Positions 54,607-62,378 of a DNA stretch of 64,000 bases are shown piece by piece. Position 1 is the first letter of the stretch. Every line of letters begins with the position of its first letter. The translations under genes were made by a program, and so were the position numbers. The notes beneath the pieces were generated by a model. That model worked only from the letters and a program-made list of their open reading frames with translations. It ran no database searches and was not told the origin of the DNA. The DNA is from Pseudomonas borbori (GTDB lineage Bacteria; Pseudomonadota; Gammaproteobacteria; Pseudomonadales; Pseudomonadaceae). The stretch spans positions 61,513 to 125,512 of the forward strand of contig NZ_FOWX01000004.1 in assembly GCF_900115555.1 (NCBI RefSeq), read 5' to 3'.

Positions 54607-55360
54607 GCTGCGCCCCCACATCGCGCCAGCGCGAGGCGCGGCGTTCCAGGGGTTGCAGCAGCGCCAGCTCGATCGCCTGCACCACCGCGATAAAGGCCAG
54701 GCTGTAGGCCAGAATGCTCGCCACATCGAACACCTGAAAGGCCATGTGCAGCTGGAAGCCGATGCCGTCGGAGCGGCCGAGCAGCTCGACCACCAGCACG
54801 ATCTTCCAGATCAGCGCCAGTCCGCCGCGGGTCGCGGCCATCAGGTAGGGGAACAGCTGCGGCAGCCAGACATCCGCCAGCCGCTGCCAGCGGCTGAAGG
54901 CGTAGACCTGGGCCATCTGCTCCAGCCTGGGGTCGAGGCTGCGCGCACCCTCGCGCAGCGTCACCGCGACATTGGGCACTTTGTTGATCACCACCGCCAG
55001 CACCGCCGCGGCTTCGACCAGGCCGAACCAGACATACAGCAGGATGATGGTGACCAGCGCCGGCAGATTGAGAAACAGCACCAGCAGCGGATCGAACAGC
55101 GCATTGGCCAGCGCCGAGCGGCCCATCCACACGCCCAGCAGCGCGCCGAGCAGCATCGCCAGGACGAAACTGATCAGCACCCGGCGCAGGGTCACGCCCA
55201 GATGTTGCTGCAGCTCGCCGCTCTGCAGCGACTGCCACAGCGCCCCGAGTACGGCGCTCGGGGTGGGCAGCAACGGCGTCTCCAGCAGCGCGGCGATCGC
55301 GGCCCACAGCGCCACGGCCAGGGGCAGCATGATCCAGTAGGCCCAGCGTGGCGGTTTCAT
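54599..55360 (-). CDS. SsuC/TauC-like ABC transporter permease
   Basis: Inner-membrane permease of 253 residues, six predicted helices, with the conserved coupling loop LREGARSLDPRLEQMAQVYAF and the N-terminal PTPSAVLGALWQSLQSGEL. Overlaps both neighbours in the operon (4 bp with the binding-protein gene). Typical substrates of this class are sulfonates, taurine, nitrate, thiamine precursors and aromatic compounds; nothing nearby decides. Confidence 0.87.
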   Translation of the reverse strand: MKPPRWAYWIMLPLAVALWAAIAALLETPLLPTPSAVLGALWQSLQSGELQQHLGVTLRRVLISFVLAMLLGALLGVWMGRSALANALFDPLLVLFLNLPALVTIILLYVWFGLVEAAAVLAVVINKVPNVAVTLREGARSLDPRLEQMAQVYAFSRWQRLADVWLPQLFPYLMAATRGGLALIWKIVLVVELLGRSDGIGFQLHMAFQVFDVASILAYSLAFIAVVQAIELALLQPLERRASRWRDVGAQHA

Positions 55361-56388
55361 GGTTCGGCCCGAAAGAACAGGGTCTCAGGCATCAGCTGCG
55401 CCGGGTCGGCCCCGGTCAAGCTCAGCAGGCGGCGCAGGTCGGCGATGCGCTCGGCATCCAGCGGTTTGGGCGTGCCCTCGACGAAGCCGGCCCGCAGCGC
55501 GGCAAATACCGCGTCGTCCTCGGCGCGCATCAAGGGTCTGATGGCATCCCAGTAGGCCGGGGTGGCGGCCAGCTCGGTTTTGCCCTGGCGCAACGCGCGC
55601 TCGAACCGGCCGAGCAATGCCAGGTGCTGTGCGGCCCAGGGTTGCGGGAATAGATAGCCGAGTACCGGCAAATCGGGGTTCAGCTCCAGCGCCTGCAGCA
55701 GGTCCGCCAGAGCAAAGGCGGATCGGCTGCCACTCTCTGCGCGCAAGCGTGCGGCAAAGTGCCAGTAGGTCACCAGCGCATCCACCTGACCCCGGCGCAG
55801 GGCCTGGCTCAGCAGCGGCGGCGCGGCGAACTGCACCTGCGCATCCCGAGCCAGATCGATACCCTGCTGGCCGGCCACCTGTTGCAGCAACAGCCAGCCG
55901 AGACTCTCGGGCCCGCCGGCCACGCCGATGCGCTTGCCCGGCAGATCGGCCAGCCGCTCGATGGCGCTGTCGCCGGCAACCACGATCTCGCCGATCTGCG
56001 AGGAAAACGGCAAATACAGGTAGGGCGTGCCGGCGGCATAGCGCGACTGCGCCCAGAGCAGATCCCCCACCGCGCCATCGACGCTGCCACTGGCCACCGC
56101 CAGCCGCGACGCCGGCAAATCGGCCACCAGCCTGACCTCGAGCTCGAAGCCCTGCGCGCGGTCCAGCTGCCGGCGCTGCAGATGATCGAGCTCCCAGTGC
56201 GCGGTGCCGAACTGCAGCACGCTGAGGGTCAGCACCGGCAAGCGGCTATTGGCATTTTCACCCGGCTCGGCAGCCATGGCGCTTGCACCGCCGAACAGCG
56301 CCAGCAGCGCAAGCGTTGCCGGCACGCCGTGCAAAGCAGTCAGGGCGCGGAGAAGCGCCAGGGCGAGGAACAGGATTAGACGCATCAT
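55357..56388 (-). CDS. SsuA/TauA/NMT1-like ABC substrate-binding protein
   Basis: A 343-residue exported binding protein; ATGs at 56388 and 56385 are tandem starts. Leader helix about 2-40 ends at SAMAAEPGE; the mature part has VLQFGTAHWELDHLQRR, GSVDGAVGDLLWAQSR and GKRIGVAGGPESLGWLLL, all typical of the NMT1/SsuA fold. The leader is long and alanine-rich. First gene of the operon, expressed from the 432-bp region upstream. Confidence 0.86.
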   Translation of the reverse strand: MMRLILFLALALLRALTALHGVPATLALLALFGGASAMAAEPGENANSRLPVLTLSVLQFGTAHWELDHLQRRQLDRAQGFELEVRLVADLPASRLAVASGSVDGAVGDLLWAQSRYAAGTPYLYLPFSSQIGEIVVAGDSAIERLADLPGKRIGVAGGPESLGWLLLQQVAGQQGIDLARDAQVQFAAPPLLSQALRRGQVDALVTYWHFAARLRAESGSRSAFALADLLQALELNPDLPVLGYLFPQPWAAQHLALLGRFERALRQGKTELAATPAYWDAIRPLMRAEDDAVFAALRAGFVEGTPKPLDAERIADLRRLLSLTGADPAQLMPETLFFRAEP

Positions 56389-56820
56389 AGCTTCAGGGTA
56401 CGAAGCCGGGCGCCCGGCACGAATAGTACTTTGGTGCCTGTTTGCTGCTGCGATGGTCGAGCTTGGCCTGTGGGCGGCACCCAGCCGGCTCTCGCGCCTC
56501 TTCCCGTGGAGCACGATTTTTTTGCTGCCAGAATGGCCTGTCCAAGTCGGCCATTTGGCCATTGTCGGGCGATGTTTTTCTTCTCGATCAAACAGTTGCA
56601 TGGGGGCTGGGGTACCGCCATTAGTTAGCCGCAGGCTCACCCTGGCCGCTGCTGGTGACCGCTCGCTTTCCCCCCGGAAGCCCGTTCAGGTACCATGGCG
56701 TCCGCTTTTGTGAGCCGTTTCTGACTCTCCGTTTGTGAACCCATGTTTGTGAACCGATGTTTGTGAGCCTGAGTCAGTTATCAGCCTTAACGCCGACTGA
56801 ATGCGTACAGCGAGTAAATT
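56389..56820. other. Intergenic region, boundary of the accessory strip (432 bp)
   Basis: No gene supported. The right end holds four copies of a TTTGTGARCC unit, listed separately, just before the orphan membrane-protein gene. The left half should contain the promoter of the ABC operon. Open frames across it do not resemble families. Confidence 0.65.
56707..56769 (+). repeat. Iterated TTTGTGARCC units upstream of the orphan membrane-protein gene
   Basis: TTTGTGAGCC (56707), TTTGTGAACC (56732), TTTGTGAACC (56746) and TTTGTGAGCC (56760); the last three are spaced exactly 14 bp. The array ends 51 bp before the start codon. Direct repeats at this period suggest binding of a protein to one face of the helix, or a slipped-strand hot spot. 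Confidence 0.6.
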
Positions 56821-57255
56821 ATGAAGAACGAAACGAGAGCCTTGGGATTTGCGCCACTGATAATGCCGTTTGCATTCTCTTTCTATGCGTTTTTGGCCGG
56901 CGTGCCAGGCTTCAATATGCAAGAGGGCGTTCTGACCTTTATCGGTTTATTTTGCAGTATTGCGTTAGTTGGCCTGCCTGTCGTGTATATCTACGAGTTC
57001 TTTATCGGCTTCCGCTTCTATCAACTGCTCTCGAAAAAGAAGCGCGTTAATATCGTTACATTGACGTTGGGCGGCGTGTTGATCGCCGACTTCCCGATGT
57101 TTTTGATTTGGCCGCTGACAGGCGGGGCCGGCGCGGTAAGCTTTGCGGTGACCCTCCAGTTGTTTTCATTCGTTGGCTTCATGATAGGTCTCAACTTCTG
57201 GGTTTTGCTGAACTTCGAACGCCTGCGCGATTACGTCCACGCTTTGCGCCACTAA
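56821..57255 (+). CDS. Orphan integral membrane protein
   Basis: A 144-residue protein with four predicted helices (about 10-30, 38-62, 77-97, 105-130) and short charged loops (LLSKKKRVN, NFERLRDYVHALRH). I recognise no family. Base composition is lower in GC than the flanking core genes and codon choice is less biased, which suggests acquisition. It begins at ATG 56821 without a strong ribosome site. Its stop codon lies inside an attC-like structure (next entry). Confidence 0.65.
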   Translation: MKNETRALGFAPLIMPFAFSFYAFLAGVPGFNMQEGVLTFIGLFCSIALVGLPVVYIYEFFIGFRFYQLLSKKKRVNIVTLTLGGVLIADFPMFLIWPLTGGAGAVSFAVTLQLFSFVGFMIGLNFWVLLNFERLRDYVHALRH

Positions 57256-57307
57256 CGCCGAGGCGCAGCGGAAACAAAGGGCATCCGCGAGCTGCAACGG
57301 GTTAGTT
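57250..57307 (+). other. attC-like imperfect inverted repeat
   Basis: ACTAAC at the left and GTTAGT at the right are complementary (R''/R'-like boxes), with inner GCAGCGGA and TCCGCGAGCTGC pairing with extra bases, and the whole abuts the stop codon (TAA inside the left box). This is the layout of an integron cassette end, although the right box GTTAGTT departs from the GTTRRRY consensus by one base and no integrase gene is present in the window. Confidence 0.35.
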
Positions 57308-57346
57308 GCTCGCTCGATGAACTACGCCCGGAGGCTCTCGCTAGAC

Positions 57347-57374
57347 ATCCGTGGTCTGACCCTGAATATTCGCT
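57347..57374 (+). repeat. Direct repeat flanking aqpZ, left copy
   Basis: ATCCGTGGTCTGACCCTGAA followed by TATTCGCT. A near-identical copy is at 58513-58541 in the same orientation. Immediately to the right GAATATTCGC is repeated once more. Confidence 0.8.
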
Positions 57375-57398
57375 GAATATTCGCGATCCTTGAACACC

Positions 57399-57449
57399 CC
57401 AGTTTGCTGCGCGACAGCGCGGCGTCTGGACGACGGGGGATCTCCTACG
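57399..57449 (-). repeat. Composite repeat, copy 3 (left flank only, reversed)
   Basis: The 51 bp are the reverse complement of 51840-51890 with three differences (for example CGACGGGGGATCTCCTACG against CGATCCCCCGTCGT read on the other strand). The hairpin and right flank are absent. It lies 25 bp from the aqpZ stop. Confidence 0.85.
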
Positions 57450-57473
57450 TGCGACAGGCCGCCAGGCGGTCCA

Positions 57474-58163
57474 TCAACTCTCCTCGCTCGCCACCGCACG
57501 ATAGGCCAGGGCACCGAGTACTGCCCCCACAATTGGCGCAAGCCAGAAGAGCCAAAGTTGGGCCACTGCCCAGTCGCCCACAAAAATGGCTACCCCTGTG
57601 CTGCGCGCCGGGTTTACCGACGTATTGGTGACGGGGATGCTGATGAGGTGGATCAGCGTAAGCGCAAGGCCAATTGCAATGGGGGCGAATCCGGCTGGTG
57701 CACGCTTGTCTGTGGCGCCAAGAATTACAATCAGGAAGAACATGGTCATGACAATTTCGGTGACCAGGGCGGCCACCAGGGAATAGCCACCCGGCGAGTG
57801 CGCGCCGTAGCCATTCGAGGCGAACCCATTGGACACATCAAATCCTGGCGCGCCGCTGGCAATGACGTATATCACGGCACCACCGGCGATTCCGCCCAGG
57901 ACTTGCGCAACGATATAGGGGGCCAGCTGACTAGCGGGGAAACGGCCGCCCGCCCACAACCCGACCGAGACTGCCGGGTTGAGATGGCAGCCGGAGATGT
58001 GGCCAATCGCGAACGCCATCGTTAGAACCGTTAGCCCGAAAGCGAGGGAGACGCCATGCAGACCGATGCCGACATCGGGAAAGGTTGCAGCAAGTACGGC
58101 ACTACCGCAACCGCCAAGCACAAGCCAGAACGTACCTAGGAACTCTGCGCCGTATTGCTTCAT
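57474..58163 (-). CDS. aqpZ: Aquaporin Z
   Basis: Six-helix water channel (229 residues) of the inner membrane. Both NPA boxes are intact, [11 protein letters not shown] (62-64) and [11 protein letters not shown], and the N-terminus [20 protein letters not shown] is that of AqpZ. Length matches E. coli AqpZ (231). It lies between direct repeats at 57347 and 58513 and next to a composite-repeat fragment, so the gene may have been brought in or moved as a unit. GC content is close to that of the core genome, unlike its neighbours. Confidence 0.95.
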   Translation of the reverse strand: MKQYGAEFLGTFWLVLGGCGSAVLAATFPDVGIGLHGVSLAFGLTVLTMAFAIGHISGCHLNPAVSVGLWAGGRFPASQLAPYIVAQVLGGIAGGAVIYVIASGAPGFDVSNGFASNGYGAHSPGGYSLVAALVTEIVMTMFFLIVILGATDKRAPAGFAPIAIGLALTLIHLISIPVTNTSVNPARSTGVAIFVGDWAVAQLWLFWLAPIVGAVLGALAYRAVASEES

Positions 58164-58544
58164 ATTCTTCGCCTCTGTCGTGGGTAAACGCAGTTGGGGT
58201 GCGAGTCGCCTAACGATAGGTCAAGGAACGGATTTTTGCCCTTGCCCCTTCAAGTTCGCCGTCCCGTAGGCGAGCCCCGACGCCGTTATCGCCGAGGACC
58301 TGAGTGATTCCAGCGCTGTTCAATGGGTCAGGCGGTGTTTCTCGATCCAGGGTGCTGAAGATGAAAACCGTGCCGGGCGCGGTCAAACTCGCGCTGATGA
58401 CAAAACTGGGTGATATGCCGGGTATGACCCGGCAGCAAGAAGCGATTCGCATAAGGCATCCCTTTCCCCTTCCCTAAAATCAATCACTCTGACCCCCCAT
58501 TGAATCAGGGAAATCCGTGGTCTGACCCCGAATATTCCGCTTTG
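58164..58544. other. Intergenic region between aqpZ and the orphan exported-protein gene (381 bp)
   Basis: It contains the aqpZ promoter side and, at its right end, the second direct repeat. A frame of 80 codons on the minus strand (58210-58452) has an acceptable start but no ribosome site and no family resemblance; I do not annotate it as a gene. Two TCTGACCCC-containing segments (58488 and 58520) lie close together near the end. Confidence 0.6.
58513..58541 (+). repeat. Direct repeat flanking aqpZ, right copy
   Basis: ATCCGTGGTCTGACCCCGAA followed by TATTCCGCT; matches 57347-57374 with one substitution and one added base. The same TCTGACCCC core occurs a third time at 58488. Confidence 0.8.
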
Positions 58545-58973
58545 TCATCCCTTTATCTTCGCACCGGATGGCTGAAGCGCAGCGTAAGCCATGATCTCTG
58601 TGTCGCCATCACGATATGTAGCAGATTTATTGCCAACGAATGGAATATTTTGGCTGGCTCGCTTGTATTTTCCACCAAGCGTCTGGTTTAGGTAGTCAAA
58701 TTTTGACTTAGGAAGGGTCGTGAGGACAGCAATTAGAACCCCTTTCGTGTCAAAAATTGTTGTAATTTTTTGAAGGCCGTCAAAATTAATGTCCGATGCA
58801 GGGACTGAGTACATGTTGCCATTGCTGTACTTATTAGTGCCTGTATGCTGCACGTTATACATGGACTTCAGATGACTCTCCGTGGTTTTGCCAAGCTCCA
58901 TATTAAAAATAGTGGGGTCAGCAAAGGCAATTGAGCTAAACAAAGAAATTGCAAGGGCTATTCCCTTTTTCAT
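58545..58973 (-). CDS. Orphan exported protein
   Basis: A 142-residue protein with a good Sec signal (MKKGIALAISLFSSIAFA before DPTIF). The mature part is rich in Ser, Thr, Asn and Tyr with no cysteine, and no family is recognised. DNA is clearly AT-richer than the core genes. The ATG at 58973 has AAAAGGAG just upstream. Position beside repeats and another orphan gene suggests a transferred strip. A periplasmic or secreted location is inferred. Confidence 0.65.
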   Translation of the reverse strand: MKKGIALAISLFSSIAFADPTIFNMELGKTTESHLKSMYNVQHTGTNKYSNGNMYSVPASDINFDGLQKITTIFDTKGVLIAVLTTLPKSKFDYLNQTLGGKYKRASQNIPFVGNKSATYRDGDTEIMAYAALQPSGAKIKG

Positions 58974-59018
58974 GAGCTACTCCTTTTGGTTGGTTTGAGA
59001 TTTAACGTTTGGTTAAGG

Positions 59019-59041
59019 GGCGGGCTTTAGGCCCGTCCCGA
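59019..59041. terminator. Candidate hairpin terminator between the two orphan genes
   Basis: GGGGCGGGC-TTTAG-GCCCGTCCC forms a nine-pair stem with one mismatch and a five-base loop. It would end the transcript of the gene at 59082-59471 or act on both sides; no U-tract is present on the minus strand. Confidence 0.4.
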
Positions 59042-59081
59042 GCGAACGAACGAAGCGAACGGTCTGAATCGCTGGTTAGGT

Positions 59082-59471
59082 TTATGCATCTGTGGTTTGT
59101 GGTTGAATAGTCGGTGTGCATCCTTTGAATTTTATTATTCGCTTGGTGACCCTGCGGCCTTCTCCACCTAAGCCCAAGGATATTGATTCCCCATCAGTGC
59201 TTAGCCCGGCATTTCCTTTTCCAGAGGTGTCGTAAAACTCTTCAATTTCAACTTCTTCAGCGCTATCTATTCTTCTAGATATAGCAAGTTCTTGTTCAAC
59301 CTTTGCCTGTGCCAGCAAGGCTTTTGCCTTGATTTCAGCTCGGAGAGACTCTTCTTTTAGTGTCGATATCGGGGTCGTGCTATCGGCGTCGGATATTGTT
59401 TCAACAATTTTCTTGATGCCGATTCCGATTAGATATCCGGTTGGGTTGGATAATGCTGTAGCTGGAATCAT
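59082..59471 (-). CDS. Orphan protein with coiled-coil segment
   Basis: A 129-residue protein from the ATG at 59471 (AGAGGG seven bases upstream); a TTG at 59492 is less likely. The N-terminus (IPATALSNPTGYLIGIGIKK) is hydrophobic and glycine-rich, then a helical, probably coiled-coil stretch (about 40-75, ALLAQAKVEQELAISRRID), then an acidic EEVEIEEFYDTS patch and a basic C-terminal part. No family recognised. AT-rich like its neighbour. An inverted repeat, GGGGCGGGC/GCCCGTCCC at 59019-59041, separates it from the exported-protein gene. Confidence 0.6.
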   Translation of the reverse strand: MIPATALSNPTGYLIGIGIKKIVETISDADSTTPISTLKEESLRAEIKAKALLAQAKVEQELAISRRIDSAEEVEIEEFYDTSGKGNAGLSTDGESISLGLGGEGRRVTKRIIKFKGCTPTIQPQTTDA

Positions 59472-60087
59472 ATTTTTCCCTCTATAGTTCAACAGTGATT
59501 AGACGGAATTCTTCGTTATCGAATAACGCCGCATTCTAGATAACTCCACACGCATGCCAGCGACGCCTATCATGAACTCCCTCCATGTCAAACTATTACC
59601 TGTAAGGGCAGTGAACAGTGGGTAATCGCATAGCCGCTGGTTTTCACTCAACCGATACGCTGTGCTTAAGCGCTGTCTGGCCAGTTTCCTGTTGGCCTGC
59701 CGTGAAAACACCGCGTAACGCCGAACCGGGACACTATCGCGGGGCGCTGCTGTGGCAAGCCTGGGCCATTCGGGTGATGTGCAATGCATACCAAGCTCCC
59801 TTTGGTAACAGCGGGTGCGCAGGATGGCACCGGGCCAGCTAAGGTGTTTCGACCTTATAGCATTTGTCGTATGGGCGGCAATCCGTGTTTGCCCTGCCCC
59901 CTATGCGCAGCCGGTATGCCATCCCGATGGCTATCACCGGCTCAACCCGGGTGATCCGGGTACCAGATAGCAGTTGCCTCACCACCCGCAGAATGTTTCA
60001 GTACGGCGATAACCAATAGAGCTGGCAGACCCGACGGATGCTCCGGGGATGACCAGTCTGGACTCCTTGCCTTGTGGACAGCCGGTC
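59472..60087. other. Intergenic region, right end of the accessory strip (616 bp)
   Basis: No gene supported. A frame of 96 codons on the minus strand (59499-59789) lacks a ribosome site and family likeness. A plus-strand stretch around 59730-59840 reads as GHYRGALLWQAWAIRVMCNA but has no start and is not recognised; it may be a remnant. A GC-rich inverted repeat CCCGGGTGATCCGGGT is at 59949-59964. Confidence 0.55.
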
Positions 60088-60819
60088 ATGAATGGATTGC
60101 GTGCGTTGTGCCTGTCGCTGCTGTTGCTGCCGTTGGCTGTGGCGGGCGAAACCCTGCGTCTGGTGGCTGACCCCTGGCCGCCGTTCACTGACCAGAGCCT
60201 GCTGAATAACGGCGTGGCGTCCGATCTGGTGAGCAGCGCGCTGGGTCGTGCCGGTTATGCCACGGACTATGCCCAGGTGCCCTGGGAGCGGGCGGTGCGC
60301 GGCTTGCGGCGGGCCGACTACGATGTGCTGATCAATGCCTGGTACACCGAGGCGCGCGCCAGCTTCGGTTATTTCTCCCAGCCCTATCTGATCAATCGCA
60401 TCCGCCTGCTGCGGCGCAAGGGCAGCGCCATCCGCTTCGAGCAACTGGCCGATCTGTATATACAACGCATCGCGGTGGTGCGTGGCTATGCCTATTCCGT
60501 CGAATTCGACAGCGACCCGCGGCTGCACAAGGTGGGCGTCGGCAGTTTCGCCAGCGCCGCGCGCATGCTGCAGGCCGGGCGAGTCGAGTTGACCCTGGAG
60601 GACGAGTTCGTCGCCCGCTATCACTTGGCTCGCGGGCTGAGCGATATTCGCGATGAGCTTGAGTTTATCGAGCGGCCATTGAGCGAGAACGGTCTGCATA
60701 TCCTGGTGCGGCGCAGCCATGCGCAGCACCGGCAGATTGCCGAGGCGTTCGACCGGGCCATTGTCGCCATGCACGCCGATGGCAGCTATGCGGCGATTCT
60801 CCAGCGGCATGGCCTGTAG
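60088..60819 (+). CDS. Periplasmic substrate-binding protein (transporter solute-binding family 3-like)
   Basis: A 243-residue exported protein from the ATG at 60088 (MNGLRALCLSLLLLPLAVAG, cleavage before ETLRLVAD). The mature start LRLVADPWPPFTDQSLLNNG and the GVASDLVSSALGRAGYATDY segment are typical of the amino-acid/SBP_bac_3 fold. A upstream ATG at 60049 does not give a proper signal. There is no permease or ATPase nearby, so it may act as a sensor-associated or orphan binding protein. Substrate unknown. Confidence 0.82.
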   Translation: MNGLRALCLSLLLLPLAVAGETLRLVADPWPPFTDQSLLNNGVASDLVSSALGRAGYATDYAQVPWERAVRGLRRADYDVLINAWYTEARASFGYFSQPYLINRIRLLRRKGSAIRFEQLADLYIQRIAVVRGYAYSVEFDSDPRLHKVGVGSFASAARMLQAGRVELTLEDEFVARYHLARGLSDIRDELEFIERPLSENGLHILVRRSHAQHRQIAEAFDRAIVAMHADGSYAAILQRHGL

Positions 60820-60894
60820 TGGGGCGTCGCCTCTTTGAGTGACTGCCTACCAGGCAGGCATGGGTGTTTTGTCGGCGCGGCAGGGGGCGCTATT

Positions 60895-60928
60895 GATGGG
60901 TATCGCTGCGCTCAACTCCATCCTACGA
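60895..60928. repeat. Short repeat, GATGGGTATCGCTGCGCTCA / TCCATCCTAC type
   Basis: The GATGGGT... and ...TCCATCCTAC ends are complementary in part. It resembles repeats at 22034 and 39460 and lies in the 224-bp gap before the TldE-like gene. Confidence 0.5.
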
Positions 60929-61043
60929 GGCGTGGCCGTGCCGTGGACGGTGCGCGGCGTCAGGCCGTCACCTGATGTTGTTTGGTTGATTGATCGCTGC
61001 CTGCCTCTGCATGCTGCTGCAGCTTTCAGTCATCGGCGGGGCT

Positions 61044-62378
61044 TCAAAGCGTTAAGGTCAGGCGCCGGAGCAATGCGCCGGGTAGCAGGGTCGAGCCGTT
61101 GTGGCGTTGCCGGTAGGTGCTGGTGGACAGGCTCAGCTCGCGTTCGCGGGTCAGGGCTTCGAGCTGGCTGCCGAGCAGGTCGTAGAGGCTGTCGTCGAAG
61201 CGCATGCTGGCGAGCGGCGCCTGCAGCTTGCCGTCCTCGACCCAGAAGCTGGCGAAGCGGGTCATGCCGGTCAGGCGCGCTGCCGGGCGGTCTGAGTAGT
61301 TGAGGTACCAGAGGTTGCCGATATACAGGCCGTCGCCGAGGCGGGCGAGGATCTCGTCCTGCTCCAGGCTGCCGGCGGCCATGGCCAGCGACTGCGGGCT
61401 TTCCCAGGGGCTGGCGCCGTTGGCCGGCAGGCTGTATTCGGCGGCGCTGCGGGCGCTGACCAGTTGCTCGCCGGGCTGGCCGGCGCGGATCAGCTGCAGG
61501 TCGCGGCGCGGGTAGCCTTCGCTGGAGAAGGCCGGGGTCAGCGAGCCCGTGACCTGCTCGTGCAGGTTAAGCAGCGGGCTGAGGCTGGCGGTGCCGGCAT
61601 GCAAGCGTTGCAGCGGGCTGTCCTTGTCGGCCAGGGCCTGAGCGGAAAAGCCGCCCCAGCTCATCAGTTCGAGAATTTCCTGCAGGGCGGCGGGCGCCAG
61701 GTAGGCGCGGTAGCTGCCGGGCGCCAGGGTGCGTACGGGCTGGGCCAAATAGCTCAGTTGCTCGCGCGCCTGCTGCATACGCCGGGCGAAGGCGTCGGCC
61801 TGCCAGGTCTGGCCGGCGTACTGGGCCTTGAGCGCCTGGCCGTTGCTGTGGAACAGGCTCCAGTCGAAATTGAAGCTGCTCGCCTGGTGCCAGCCGAAGG
61901 CGCCGCTGGAGCTGGCGAAGCCACGGCTGAGCGGGCCGGCGGCGTAGAAGCCGACCAGGTCCAGGCCCTGTGCGGCTTGGCCGATCTGTTCGACCACCGC
62001 GGCGCTGTCCGGCAGCGCTTCGAGTTGCAGCACCTGGCTGTGCCAGGCCTCGCGGTTGAGCTGCAGGTAGGGGTCGGGCGGCAACAGCGGCAGGGTCTGG
62101 CGCAGCTGCGCCAGGGCTTCGGCCAGGCGCTGGCGATCCACCTGCGGCGCGCCGCCGAGGGTGACCTGCAGCTCGGCATGGCGGCCGTCGCGGATCAGCT
62201 GCAGGCACAGGCTGGCCTGCTGCACATGGCCGGCCTGGCGCACCTTGCCCTGGTTGAAGCGGATGAACTCGGAGGATTCGCCGCTGTAGCCGAGGCTGAA
62301 TTCTTCGCCGGCGCCCAGGGCGCCGCGCAGCCACGCGGCCAGGGCTTCGAATTGGCTGAGGGCGTCTGGCTTGCTCAT
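61044..62378 (-). CDS. TldE/PmbA-family protein (second copy type)
   Basis: A 444-residue partner of a TldD metalloprotease. The gene starts at 62378 with TGATG overlap of the tldD-like stop; a longer frame running into the upstream gene is rejected. The N-terminal domain has GYSGESSEFIRFNQGKVRQA and the C-terminal half SLSPLLNLHEQVTGSL and ARLTGMTRFASFWVEDGKLQ, all consistent with the TldD/PmbA fold but without the HExxxH motif, as expected for the E partner. In E. coli TldD/E processes leaderless peptides and toxins. Substrate here is unknown. Confidence 0.83.
   Translation of the reverse strand: MSKPDALSQFEALAAWLRGALGAGEEFSLGYSGESSEFIRFNQGKVRQAGHVQQASLCLQLIRDGRHAELQVTLGGAPQVDRQRLAEALAQLRQTLPLLPPDPYLQLNREAWHSQVLQLEALPDSAAVVEQIGQAAQGLDLVGFYAAGPLSRGFASSSGAFGWHQASSFNFDWSLFHSNGQALKAQYAGQTWQADAFARRMQQAREQLSYLAQPVRTLAPGSYRAYLAPAALQEILELMSWGGFSAQALADKDSPLQRLHAGTASLSPLLNLHEQVTGSLTPAFSSEGYPRRDLQLIRAGQPGEQLVSARSAAEYSLPANGASPWESPQSLAMAAGSLEQDEILARLGDGLYIGNLWYLNYSDRPAARLTGMTRFASFWVEDGKLQAPLASMRFDDSLYDLLGSQLEALTRERELSLSTSTYRQRHNGSTLLPGALLRRLTLTL

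Noticed and set aside
58210..58452. 80-codon frame upstream of aqpZ
   Set aside because: No ribosome site, no family and overlap with the aqpZ promoter region; kept only as a remark.
58974..59081. Second attC-like site after the coiled-coil protein gene
   Set aside because: ACCTAAC and GTTAAAT boxes are present but the inner arms do not pair except for a terminator-like stem; recorded as a hairpin instead.
59499..59789. 96-codon frame on the minus strand
   Set aside because: No ribosome site or recognisable family; unusual composition.
56821..60087. Prophage or defence island
   Set aside because: No integrase, phage structural, toxin-antitoxin, restriction or CRISPR gene could be recognised; the strip is small and made of orphan genes and aqpZ.
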